64,000 nt of DNA from Typha latifolia (Eukaryota > Streptophyta > Magnoliopsida > Poales > Typhaceae): assembly GCA_019914945.1 (NCBI GenBank), contig CM034111.1:1178001-1242000 (forward strand), given 5' to 3'. The notes beneath the pieces are model-generated. The model saw nothing but the letters and a program-made list of their open reading frames with translations, had not been told where the DNA came from and made no database searches. This document shows positions 22,684-32,510 of this stretch, piece by piece. The translations under genes were made by a program, and so were the position numbers. The first letter of the stretch is position 1, and each line of letters starts with the position of its first letter.

Positions 22684-24018
22684 TCAGAATTCGGTCGTGT
22701 TGTGATCGGGAGCATACCGGAAATTATTCCTGCCGTGCCGGCCCCGAATCGACATTAACCCGTCCGATACGATACTTGCGTTATCGTACTCCTCCTCCTC
22801 CGCCTCCCCTCTCATAGCTCTAAGCGTCTTCCTCGCCATATCGCTCCGCATCCCTCCTCCTTCCTCCGCCACCTTCATCAGCAACCTCTCCGCTCCCGCC
22901 ATCCTCGCTATACCCCGAAACCTCACGCTTCCCCTGCTCATCTCGTGCAGTGCCGACAGGCAGTACTCTTCCTCTTTCGTACCCGCCGTCGCCGCCATGA
23001 CCGCCACCAGCGCCGCCACCGCCCCGCCATCCATCAGCGCCGCCCTCCCCTCCTTGCAGCCCGCCAGGTTCGCCAACACCATCACAGCCGGCCTCCTCAG
23101 TCCCGCCACTGCCGCGTCCTCCCCCGCCGCCATGTCCAGCACCATCCGCGCAGTCCCCGGGATCATTGAGATCTTGGATCTGTTATTCCCCACGAGTGAA
23201 AGGTAGTAGAGAGCCATCCCAGCGTCGCGGCGCGTCCTCGGGGATTCGACCGGGTCGGAGAAGAGCTGGAGCAGCGGCTGGATTGCGCCGAGGAAACCGA
23301 TCACGGTGCGGTTGTCGTCAGCGACGGCGAGGCTGTGGATCGCGCCGGCGGCGTGGTCGCGCGCCTCAGGGTGACCGCTTCTGAGCACGGCGACGAGAGG
23401 CGGCACGACGCCGGATCGGACGATCCGCACCTTGTTCTCCGGCTCCAGCGAGAGGTTCACGATGGCGGCGGCGGCGTTGATCTGTACGCCGGGGTCGGGA
23501 GAGGAAAGGATACGGGAGATCACCTCGAGCAATCGCCGCGTGCAGAGGTAGAGCCGCCGCTCGCGGCCGCCTCTCGTTGCCTCGCGGAGGGAAATCATCG
23601 CCTCTTCTTGGTCGGAAGGGATCGAGTCCATTAACTTGATTAGGATTTCCTCCTCAGTGCAATCTTCTTCGGTCGAGGTGGCTTTTTGGTTCCTCCTCGT
23701 GCCGACGGTTCTTGGGGGCATGAACGATCTGACAATCTCGCGGGCAGCGTGTGGGGCGAGAGGAAGTGGGGGAGGGTGGCCGGAGCGCTCGCACCAGTTC
23801 AGGATCGCGTTCTTGAGGCGAGTATTGGGGATGAGGACGAGAGGGGAATTAGGGTTGGGGTTAGAGTTAGGGTCGGAGAGGGAAAGAGGGATGAAGTCGA
23901 GGTCGACGCAGGCTTGAATGCAGGGGCGATCGAAGGACTCGCCAGAGGATATGATGACGGGATCCGCCATGAGAGAGTTCGAGATGGGGCAGAGGAACTC
24001 CTTCGGTGGGTCATCCAT
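22684..24018 (-). CDS. U-box E3 ubiquitin ligase with ARM repeats (PUB38/39-like), copy 1
   Basis: Intronless, 444 residues. U-box ligases recruit E2 enzymes and transfer ubiquitin to substrates bound by the C-terminal repeats. The U-box occupies about residues 5-80 (EFLCPISNSLMADPVIISSG, FDRPCIQACV, LKNAILNWCE). Armadillo-type helices follow from about 150 to 400, with typical ARM motifs such as INAAAAIVNLSLEPENKVRIV and ARDHAAGAIHSLAV. The C-terminal motif (IVSDGLMS) recurs in the next gene. The start is the first Met, one residue-block before the U-box; unlike copy 2 it lacks a longer N-terminal extension. The closest family is the PUB38-41 group, but substrate and pathway cannot be read from sequence. 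It is a direct tandem paralogue of the gene at 25149-26705. Confidence 0.93.
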   Translation of the reverse strand: MDDPPKEFLCPISNSLMADPVIISSGESFDRPCIQACVDLDFIPLSLSDPNSNPNPNSPLVLIPNTRLKNAILNWCERSGHPPPLPLAPHAAREIVRSFMPPRTVGTRRNQKATSTEEDCTEEEILIKLMDSIPSDQEEAMISLREATRGGRERRLYLCTRRLLEVISRILSSPDPGVQINAAAAIVNLSLEPENKVRIVRSGVVPPLVAVLRSGHPEARDHAAGAIHSLAVADDNRTVIGFLGAIQPLLQLFSDPVESPRTRRDAGMALYYLSLVGNNRSKISMIPGTARMVLDMAAGEDAAVAGLRRPAVMVLANLAGCKEGRAALMDGGAVAALVAVMAATAGTKEEEYCLSALHEMSRGSVRFRGIARMAGAERLLMKVAEEGGGMRSDMARKTLRAMRGEAEEEEYDNASIVSDGLMSIRGRHGRNNFRYAPDHNTTEF

Positions 24019-25148
24019 TCCTCGACGGCGGCGGCGGCGAGGTCTGGAGGTTGAGGGATGGAAGAATAGAATTGGTTGGAAAAGCGCGGGTTCTTCACAG
24101 CTCCAGGTATAATCCTTTTCTTCGTCTTACTTGTCTAATTTCGAGATTATCTTTTCTAGAATGACGTGTTAGTTAGATTTAAATAAGTTTAGAGGTTAGA
24201 TAGGGACTTAAATGAACTTAAATCATGTATAATTGTATATATAATATTTTGATATAAATTTTTTTTTAATGTTCACGAGAAAATTAAATTTACGAACTCA
24301 TAAGCCGATAAGACTCAATAACTAATCTACAATAATAATCTGAAGAGTTAATTTGTGGTCAATCTTTGCTCGTGAGATTTTATAACAAAAAAGTAGAAAA
24401 TTAAAAAAAAAACTATAGTCAAAGTCAACCATTTCAATGGATAGTAGTTATAGCTTATTCACGATGGCGTGACAATTCGTACGTACCAGCAAAGCTCTGG
24501 GTCACTCTCTCATTTTTTTTAACTCGAAAATAAAAAATTATTTATATTTTATTCATTCTGAGGAGGAAGACGATTGCACCACCAAGCTCCCATTTTCAAC
24601 TACAAACTGAGTTCATATCATGACGCAACTAAACATTAATAACAATCTCTAAGAGCAGAGAACGATTAGGAGAACCACAGGAAAAATGAAATTCTTACTT
24701 CCAGCCCTCGATTACTAATTAAAGTCATAACGTCAACCGTATTATATTCATCTTATTGGAATCCAAGAGCCAAAGATAATCTTGAGAATTAACCTGACGC
24801 TTACTATCAGGATATAATAAAGTAATAAAATTGCAGGTTTGACTTTCCAGTCTTTCCTCAATAACGTGCAGGAAAGGAAAAGAAGGATTCAAGATATAGG
24901 AATAGGGGAAAAAAAGTAGAAAGATTGAAAGTTTGGAGTACAAAGCATCTCATTAACCTCAATATAATCCTTCTTAAATAAATTAAAAAAAAAGAATTAG
25001 AGACGGAGAGATTCCATTTTCACTTCCAAATAATTACAAATTATCACAATATACTCGACAATTTCATAAACCAAATATAAAGTAAAAACAAATATGCCAT
25101 AAAATCCAAAAGGAAAAAAGGAATAAAAAACACTAAAAATTACAGTGA
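24019..25148. other. Spacer between the two U-box genes
   Basis: About 1.1 kb, AT-rich. It should hold the copy-1 promoter and the copy-2 3' untranslated region. I see no additional gene or repeat here. Confidence 0.5.
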
Positions 25149-26705
25149 TCAGAACTGCGCGGTGTTGGAACCGGAGGAAGCACCGTAATCCCTGTACCGC
25201 ATCGGGAACGACATCAACCCCTCGGAAACCACGCTCCCGTCGTCGTACTCCTCTCCGAAGCCGACCGCATCGTCCTCCCCTTTCATCGCCCTCAGCGTTT
25301 TCCTCGCCGTCTCCCTCCTCACTCCTCCCCCTCCCCCGCCGCCGACGCTCTCCTCCGCCACCCTCATCAGCACCCTCTCCGCACCCGCCGCCCTCGCCAG
25401 TCCCCGAAACCTCAGGCTCCCCCGACTCATCCTGTATAGCGCCGACAGGCAGTACTCCTCCTCCGCCGTCCCCCTCGACGCCGTCCCCTCCCTCATCGCA
25501 TCCACCACCGCCGCCACCGTGCCCCCGTCCATCAGCGCCGCCCTCCCCTCCGCGCACACAGCGAGGTTTGCGACCACCATCATCGCCAGCCGCCGCAGCG
25601 CCGCCGCCTCAGCCGGCGCCGCGGCGTCCCGTGCTGCCATCACAGTGAGCAGGGACCTCACGGCCCCGGGTGTCTTAGCGATCTTGGGTTGGTTCATCCC
25701 GGCGAGGGACACGTGGTGAAGCGCCATCCCGGCGTCGCGGCGCGCGCGGTAGCCGTCGGATCCGCTCGCCAGGAGCTGGATCAGCGGCGGGATCGCGCCG
25801 AGCACCCCGATCGTGGCGCGGTTCTCGTCCTCCAGAGCCAAGCTATAGATCGCGCCGGCGGCGTTGTCTCGCGCCTCTGGATTCCCGCTCTTCAGCACCT
25901 CGATAAGCGGGGAGACGGCGCCGGACCGGACGATCTTGGCCTTATTCGAGGCCTCCAGAGAAAGGTTCACCACCACGGCGGCGGCATTGGTCTGGATCGC
26001 GGCGTTACGGGAGAGGAGCATCGGGCGGAGCGCGGCAAGCAACCGCGGAGTACACAAAGAGACCCGCCGCTCCCGGCCCTCCCGAGTGGCTTGCCGAAGC
26101 GAGGCCGCCGCCTCTTCCTGCTCGGATTCCTCTTCGGAGTTGATCAACTTGTTGAACATGTACTCCTCGTCCTCCATAGAAGAAGAAGAAGAAGGAAATT
26201 TATTAGATCTAGTAGAAGTAGGCGGAGAGACATAGGGAATGCTCTCCTCCTTCTTCTTCCGAACGGAGAAGGGGGGAGGGGTAATAGGGGAGGGCGTCTC
26301 CTTCGGGGCTTCCTTTTGCGGGATGAGGCGGCGGACGATGTCGTGAGCGGTGGCGGGGGAGAGCGGGGTGGGGCGAGGGAGGTGGAATTGGTCGCACCAG
26401 TTCAAGATGGAGGTCCTGAGGGCGACGTTGGGGATGAGGAAGAGAGGGGAGGAGGAGAAGGAATGGGAGGAAGAGGAGAGGGAGGGAGGAGTGAAGGAGA
26501 GGCTGGCGCAGGCTTGGATGCAGCTGCGCTCGAAGGTGTCGCCGGAGGGGACGATGACGGGGTCAGCCATGAGGGAGCCGGAGATGGGGCAGAGGAACTC
26601 CGCCGGGGGCTCGCCGGTGACGAAAGAGGAGGACGGAGAGGTCGATGGCGAAGGCGAATTCCGCGGGCTCGAGGTCAGCTTCCAACGCGGCCTCCCCGTT
26701 CCCAT
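25149..26705 (-). CDS. U-box E3 ubiquitin ligase with ARM repeats (PUB38/39-like), copy 2
   Basis: Intronless, 518 residues. A basic/Ser-Pro N-terminal extension (MGTGRPRWKL..., about 1-33) precedes the U-box (about 34-110: EFLCPISGSLMADPVIVPSG, FERSCIQACA, LRTSILNWCD). A low-complexity linker (about 110-195) leads to armadillo repeats (about 195-475). The C-terminus carries VVSEGLMS, matching IVSDGLMS in copy 1, and both proteins end with a short TAQF/TTEF-like tail. The N-terminal RWKL element is also typical of the PUB38-type family. The same orientation, the absence of introns and the collinear domains indicate a tandem duplication. The long antisense frames over this gene are products of its high GC content. 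The likely role is ubiquitin transfer in signalling; specificity is unknown. Confidence 0.93.
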   Translation of the reverse strand: MGTGRPRWKLTSSPRNSPSPSTSPSSSFVTGEPPAEFLCPISGSLMADPVIVPSGDTFERSCIQACASLSFTPPSLSSSSHSFSSSPLFLIPNVALRTSILNWCDQFHLPRPTPLSPATAHDIVRRLIPQKEAPKETPSPITPPPFSVRKKKEESIPYVSPPTSTRSNKFPSSSSSMEDEEYMFNKLINSEEESEQEEAAASLRQATREGRERRVSLCTPRLLAALRPMLLSRNAAIQTNAAAVVVNLSLEASNKAKIVRSGAVSPLIEVLKSGNPEARDNAAGAIYSLALEDENRATIGVLGAIPPLIQLLASGSDGYRARRDAGMALHHVSLAGMNQPKIAKTPGAVRSLLTVMAARDAAAPAEAAALRRLAMMVVANLAVCAEGRAALMDGGTVAAVVDAMREGTASRGTAEEEYCLSALYRMSRGSLRFRGLARAAGAERVLMRVAEESVGGGGGGGVRRETARKTLRAMKGEDDAVGFGEEYDDGSVVSEGLMSFPMRYRDYGASSGSNTAQF

Positions 26706-29700
26706 TGGTATGACTTCTTAGCCTTTCTTCTGTCTGTCTATAGAGGAAGACCATTTATTCTAACTCCCTCTCTCTATTGTGTTTGATTTTTAAAGGGAAG
26801 ACTGAAGAGGGACTAAAACGCAAAAAGAGAAGGGTGAAAGTGAAAACGTAAAGCTTAGAAATCAGGTACTATTTCGATGTTTATTTTGTTTCCCTTTTCA
26901 GTTCTAAGACTCTATGTTGATTTTATTAATGAAAAAGAAAAGAAAAAAAAAGATTTTAATCTATCCTCAACGTGCATATTATTTCATATGTTTAAATAAT
27001 TGTTCTATAAATGCCGATATTTCTACATGACCTCTAGTTCGTCAGAAGGTTGGTGTTGAATTTTTTATCTTATAGGCACTGCTTGTTATGCTATTTTTTC
27101 TGGACCACAATCTTATTAGTACTAATCAATTAGTCATCAAGTCAAACTCTAAAAATTGTTACACACGCAAACCTAAAATTATGAGAAATTACCCTTTATT
27201 ATCAAAGTTGCATATGTGGAGAAGCCCGGCTAAAAGATAAAAGTAAAAGACTACAATGCATGGGCCCTTGTTATGATGAAGTGATGAATGGTTGCAAGTG
27301 CTGAGATGTTATGATCTTGACTCATTCAAAAGATTCACTTGTTGTAACGAAATTAAGAAATAACTTGGATCACACATCTTGAGACAGCTAGCTTTGGACA
27401 AAAGACTAGTGTAAGTTGTCTAATTTGATGGAATTAATTAGCCACATGAAATCATAGAGAAGCTTACTTAAATGGTGGTCATTATTGGGTTTAGTCACAG
27501 GCATGCAAGCCATGTTTTGGCAAAATGTTTAAATGGGTAATGGATGCCCCAATCATGTCATTGACATCCATGTATAAAAGATTGATAAAGGATTAAGGAA
27601 TTATTCTATAGCTTATTTTATGTATTGTGTTTCCTCAACAACACTGCAGAGTTTTTTTTTCGACAGAGCGTATGATACAGAGTTTGCTGAAAGCCTCAAA
27701 ATCAATTGCTCTTCTCAACAATTTAGATGCAAATTGGCATTTAGAAGTTGTGGTATGATTTTATCTTTTAAATTCAGAGTTCAGATGAGTGAATCCCTGC
27801 ACTTCTCTTGAAAGATATAGATGATAAAGACGGCTTGAGGCCCAACCTGACATCGACCTAAAGATTGAGGAATTCTGTACTTTATTCATCAGATTTGGAT
27901 AATTCTCCATCAATTTTTTAATTTGTTTGACCATTTCAGACTTGATTTTGTGTGGAGAAAGGATTTTTCACCATTGATGTTTTGTCACCATTAGGATTAT
28001 TTCAACCTCTAAATATGTTAACAAGGAAATAAGGAAGTGTTGACAAAGGAACAACGAGAATTGTACGAAAAAGAAAAATAACAATCTAGATCCAGACTTT
28101 TCTCATGCTTTAAGATAAGAAAAGCCTGTGGGATGGCAATATGCTACCAAAATACAACACTTTCAACTCAATCAAACTAAGTTTTATTAAAGCTTTTGCT
28201 CTGCTCTGTGATACATTGTTAAACATTTGAAGGCAAGGAAGAGGCATCCACTGCCTTCTGTTGTATTTGCTTAAAGCAAAGCTCTAGTTATCCTGTCTCT
28301 TTTGCTTCATAAAAATGTCATCCAGTCCTATTTTGATAGGTTTAATACATCATATTAGTGCATTCTGCTGTTGTTAGCAAGTGTCGTATCACATGGCATG
28401 GTAGTTAGTGGATGGTGGAGAAGAATTTTTTTTTTATTTTTAAAATGGGAGCTTGTTCACTGAAAAGAAGAGGCTTCTTCTAAATGACAAGAGGGTCATG
28501 TGAGACAACTTGTCCTCTCTCCTCACACCTATTCAATTATTTGACCAAGCCAAGGTTAAGATTCCTACTGCTTCCTCCAGCTCATGTATCTAGTTACTTT
28601 AAATCTTCAACTTGATCATGGTGAGATCTTTGTGGGATTAGAATTGGTGTCAAGCATGATGGCTTGCATGCCTTACAGGGATGTGATACAAACTTGTTGA
28701 GATTTGAATTAGTCCTCAAAGTAGGACACTCTTCATGAGCTTGGTACCTTAAAAATATCCTGCCATTCTGGCATATGGTGGCAAAGATTTATACAGTACA
28801 AATGGCTTATTGATGTAGTACATCAAAAGCATTCTTTATGTGGGTTGATATTCCTACCATTAGCTATATTTCAGTATTATTGCAGAAATTATCTTCTCTT
28901 TTTCTTATATTTGCAAAAAATCACCTTATGTTCATCACATTGGTATCTTGATAAATTATTTCCTGGACTGTAGAGCAAGCGAACCATTACATCTTTCCAT
29001 TGGTATCACCACAAACAGAGAGTAATAAAAACAAAACAATAGCTTTACAGAGACTCTGTGTCCTATTTAACATATATGAGATCTTTTATTCTTCACACCA
29101 AAGCTCTATTATTAATGTTATAGCTCTTTAATGTTCTTTCTCAGGTGTGAAGTGTTGTGAGCTGCCCTATGCCATTGTGGGGGTGAGAAGTTTGTGTGGG
29201 ATGTCTTAAAAGGTGTGAGAAAGAAAGGAGACTTAATTGAGCTGTGTGAATGCATCAGAGAACTCCCTTGTACTAATTTGTGCCTTGGGCCCCAAAAGGG
29301 TTTGAGAAAGCTAGCAAAGCCACTGAGGAAAAAGATGCAGGTTTGAAGGAAAGTGAACTCCACATTCCCCCTCAGAATATTTTTCCTTCCCTTTAAATGG
29401 TCTATGATTGGGGGTTCTGCTCCACCTTATCTCAGGGCTTTCTATCTCCTGGTCACCATTTGGATCTTCCCTTTTTAAGAGATCCAGAGTGTGAGTGGTA
29501 TCCTTTTTAAATGGCTTGAGATTTTTTTTATATTACAGTGAGAATTTAATAGTGTCGCAGTTAGAATCAAATGGATCTTTCCAGAATTCAAATTCGAGAA
29601 CCCAGTGGCTCTTTTATGATTTGGAGACTTGATATTTACATAGTATAAAAACATTAATATTGACTTGCAACATATCTCTTGTTAAATATCACTACCTCTT

Positions 29701-29817
29701 ATCATTTATCCTATAAAATTAGAGAGTGACCATTTGCGTTTTATACTTTTAATATTTTAGACATTTCTTTTGCTAATGTGCCACGTTGGCAGGTGCTTAT
29801 TATATTATGTCTTCAGT

Positions 29818-29820
<3 letters not shown>

Positions 29821-29855
<35 letters not shown>
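29821..29855. repeat. (AT)n microsatellite
   Basis: About 17 uninterrupted AT units. Confidence 0.9.
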
Positions 29856-29862
<7 letters not shown>

Positions 29863-30870
29863 GAGAAGATCTTTGTATCACTGGAAAGAGCTTACTCCTG
29901 GACCCCTGGTGGTATTATTTTGGATCTTTTCATTTACTAGAAAAGCTGGTCCTTTCTTTTCTCTTCTAAAAGTAAGATTGATTTTACTTCCTTTTCTATC
30001 TTTTTTTTTTTTAAATTTTTTGTAGGAATCCTCTTTGCTTGATGGGAAATAGAAAAAAAAAATTAACTTCATAAATTTCTCTGCCTCCCTCAAACTACTG
30101 AATGTCTTTAAATTTATCCCATTTTACTTTCTCCTTTAATTTACCTTCTTTTGGCAAATACTTCTAATTTTTATCAAACACTGATAAAGTTATGATTACT
30201 TATTAAGAATAACATTATTAGAAACTTTCTTTTCCTCTGTTTCTTATCAACTATTTTTTTTATAAAGCTTATTAAACTCCTCATTTTTCTGGGGGAAAAA
30301 AAAAAAACTCAAGCTCACATATATTAATGAATACCAACCCAATAAGATACAATAAGATGATTTTAAAAGCCCGTTTTGAGGGCCCATCTATGTCTAAGCT
30401 TGACTTAGCCCGAGCTCAAGCTCAAACGGCTTAGCTTTGGGCTCCGGCCGAGCTTAAGCTAGGTTAGTTTCTACGGCTATAAAAAGCCCCACTAAGATTG
30501 GAGTTCAAAAACCAAAGAAGCATAGTTGTAAACCTACTTACTAAATACATCAATATTTCTGAAATCTATCTAAGTTTGCTAGTCAATTGATAACTTTATT
30601 GGCTTCACAATAAATTTGTGTGGTTTAATAAGATTAATATTTTCAGAGAAGAAAGTGGATATCATTCGAAATAGTTCATTTAACAACATATCAAAATGCT
30701 CATCTATGGAAGAGTGGACCAAGTATTGTTGTCAATATATGTATATATATATTTCGAATTTTAGATCTCTATATACTACAACTATAAATGCATGCATTTT
30801 ATAATAGATACATACTCTAGATAGTAGAAACTAAATTAGATATTAAAAAGAGGTTTATTGCAACCTTTTG

Positions 30871-30986
30871 ACATCAAAGTAAAACAACTATAAAACCACC
30901 ATCTCTCTTTCTCTCCTCTGTTTTCTTTACATCAAAGTAAAACAACTATAAAACCACCATCTCTCTTTCTCTCCTCTGTTTTCTTT
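30871..30986. repeat. 58-bp tandem duplication
   Basis: Two practically identical copies (30871-30928, 30929-30986). Each runs from acatcaaagtaaaacaact to a pyrimidine-rich end (ctctcctctgttttcttt). The near-identity suggests a recent event. Confidence 0.9.
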
Positions 30987-31856
30987 TCTTGTTCAAGGGA
31001 TAAATTTGATGTAACCATCGAGGAACAACTAACAAGGCATGTATGAATGAATGAGTCCGAGATTTGACAAAGAAAAGATTAAAAAAAAAATACATAACAA
31101 GGACAGCAAATTCATTGATTTGGGTTATATACCCCAAAATATAATAATAAAAACATTATAGCGTGTCCTTGTCTCAATTTTATGATGAAATGTCCTTGTC
31201 TCAATTATAAAATATCTTATGCTGTTGTTTAATATATAGAGATTTTGACCCAACTATGGTTTCTCACACAAGCTTATTACCCAAATGGCCCTAACTCATA
31301 AATTTGTTACTTAAAATAAATCTATTTTTTATCAATAAAAAATATTAAATACAGTCAGTGTTTAATGTTAAAATAAAATACTAATGATTTAATATATAAA
31401 TATTTTTTTATCTTATTTATATGTAAATTTAATATATATTTTTTAGTTTATCCGGTTCTAATATGATTTTTATTTCTCATTTTTTTTTTCTCTAGTTCAT
31501 CTAATTAATAGATAAATATAAACTATTCAGTAATTTTCTCACCCTATGTACTTATTATATGAATAAAATACTAATGAGATCAACATTTTACGACGCTTTA
31601 TATCTTACGTTAAAAAAGAAGACATATTTTAATATTAATTTAAGTAATTAATTTTTTTTAGGTAATTAAATTTTTGAGAAGGCCCAGTTTGATCAATTAA
31701 AAAAAAAATCCTAATATATGCATGGATCCCATAAATGTAGAATATTTATAAAAATCTTTGTCACATAGTAAACAATAAATTTAGCATAGTAATAAATCCC
31801 TAAAAGAGATCTAACATGAGATATGCTACGGAGAGCCAGAGCCACCACCTAACATG

Positions 31857-31866
31857 ACACGTGGCT
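31857..31866. promoter_or_regulatory. G-box / ABRE-like element
   Basis: ACACGTGGCT contains the G-box CACGTG and the ABRE core ACGTGGC. It lies about 650 bases upstream of the ARG1-like start codon. The motif is clear; its function is inferred. Confidence 0.35.
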
Positions 31867-32370
31867 GGCAAAATCTTAATTAGAAAAAGACAAGAAGGAA
31901 ATCCAATCAATCCAACTGCCCGGTTTGCTTTCAAAGATCTAGATACGCTGTTGGACGGTCCAGATCTTCCCTAGTTGTTGAACCATAAAGGGGACCACCA
32001 ACCCAGTGACAATTCAAACCTCGTTGGCACAACTAACGCAATCCCTACCCCCATAAAATATTTTATATGCGACATCATATGTATACCGTCCATGCTTAGG
32101 AATTAGTTTCATCGGACGGTCGGAGTACCTTCCTCATAGAAGTATTGAGCCTATGCGGACGGACCATAGGGCCAAATGGGAGGGATAGGGACAGTTTAAC
32201 CAAATGCACTGCACCGGTGGAACACCACAACTCCTCTCCTCCCTTCCTAATTTTTGCGAATCCTTCCTTCCCGAGTTCTTGGCTTCGCCTCTCCTCTTCC
32301 TTGTTCCAACCCAGTTCCTCCATTTTCGAGTAGCACGAGCTCTGTGGAACGGTTGGATATCGAAGGGGAG

Positions 32371-32424
32371 ATGGGTGGCTTCGATGTGGATTCGCTTTGT
32401 GAGGAGGGTCTCTGTAGGATCTGA
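32371..32424 (+). other. Upstream ORF in ARG1-like leader
   Basis: A 17-residue frame (MGGFDVDSLCEEGLCRI) starts at 32371 and ends with TGA at 32422-32424, 87 bases before the main ATG. It could lower translation of the main frame if the transcript starts upstream of it, which the sequence alone does not show. Confidence 0.3.
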
Positions 32425-32510
32425 GCTTTGAGGGTTAGGGTTGTTGGTTTTTATTTGTTAGTGAGAGAGAGATAGAGAGAAAGAGAGAGAGGCAGGGAAC
32501 GAGGGAGAGG

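Larger units (their letters stand above)
26706..32510. other. Long intergenic region, no convincing gene
   Basis: About 5.8 kb. It contains an (AT)n tract (29821-29855), a 58-bp tandem duplication (30871-30986), a self-complementary GC-richer patch near 30365-30470 (GAGCTCAAGCTC and GGCCGAGCTTAAGC) that looks like an old repeat relic, and very AT-rich DNA at 31200-31800. Frames such as 29118-29363 minus have no family resemblance. The last 700 bases are the promoter and leader of the DnaJ gene. Confidence 0.5.

Noticed and set aside
23846..23875. Telomere-like TTAGGGTTGGGGTTAGAG
   Set aside because: It is coding sequence (Asn/Pro-rich loop) of U-box copy 1, not a telomeric repeat array.
25689..26786. 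Long plus-strand frame of 365 codons
   Set aside because: It lies antisense to the U-box copy-2 coding region; high GC content keeps stop codons rare. The composition is Arg/Gly-rich with no domain.
28150..28290. Sequence loosely resembling miR396* or miR408 complements
   Set aside because: The similarity is partial, with insertions, and no hairpin partner was found.
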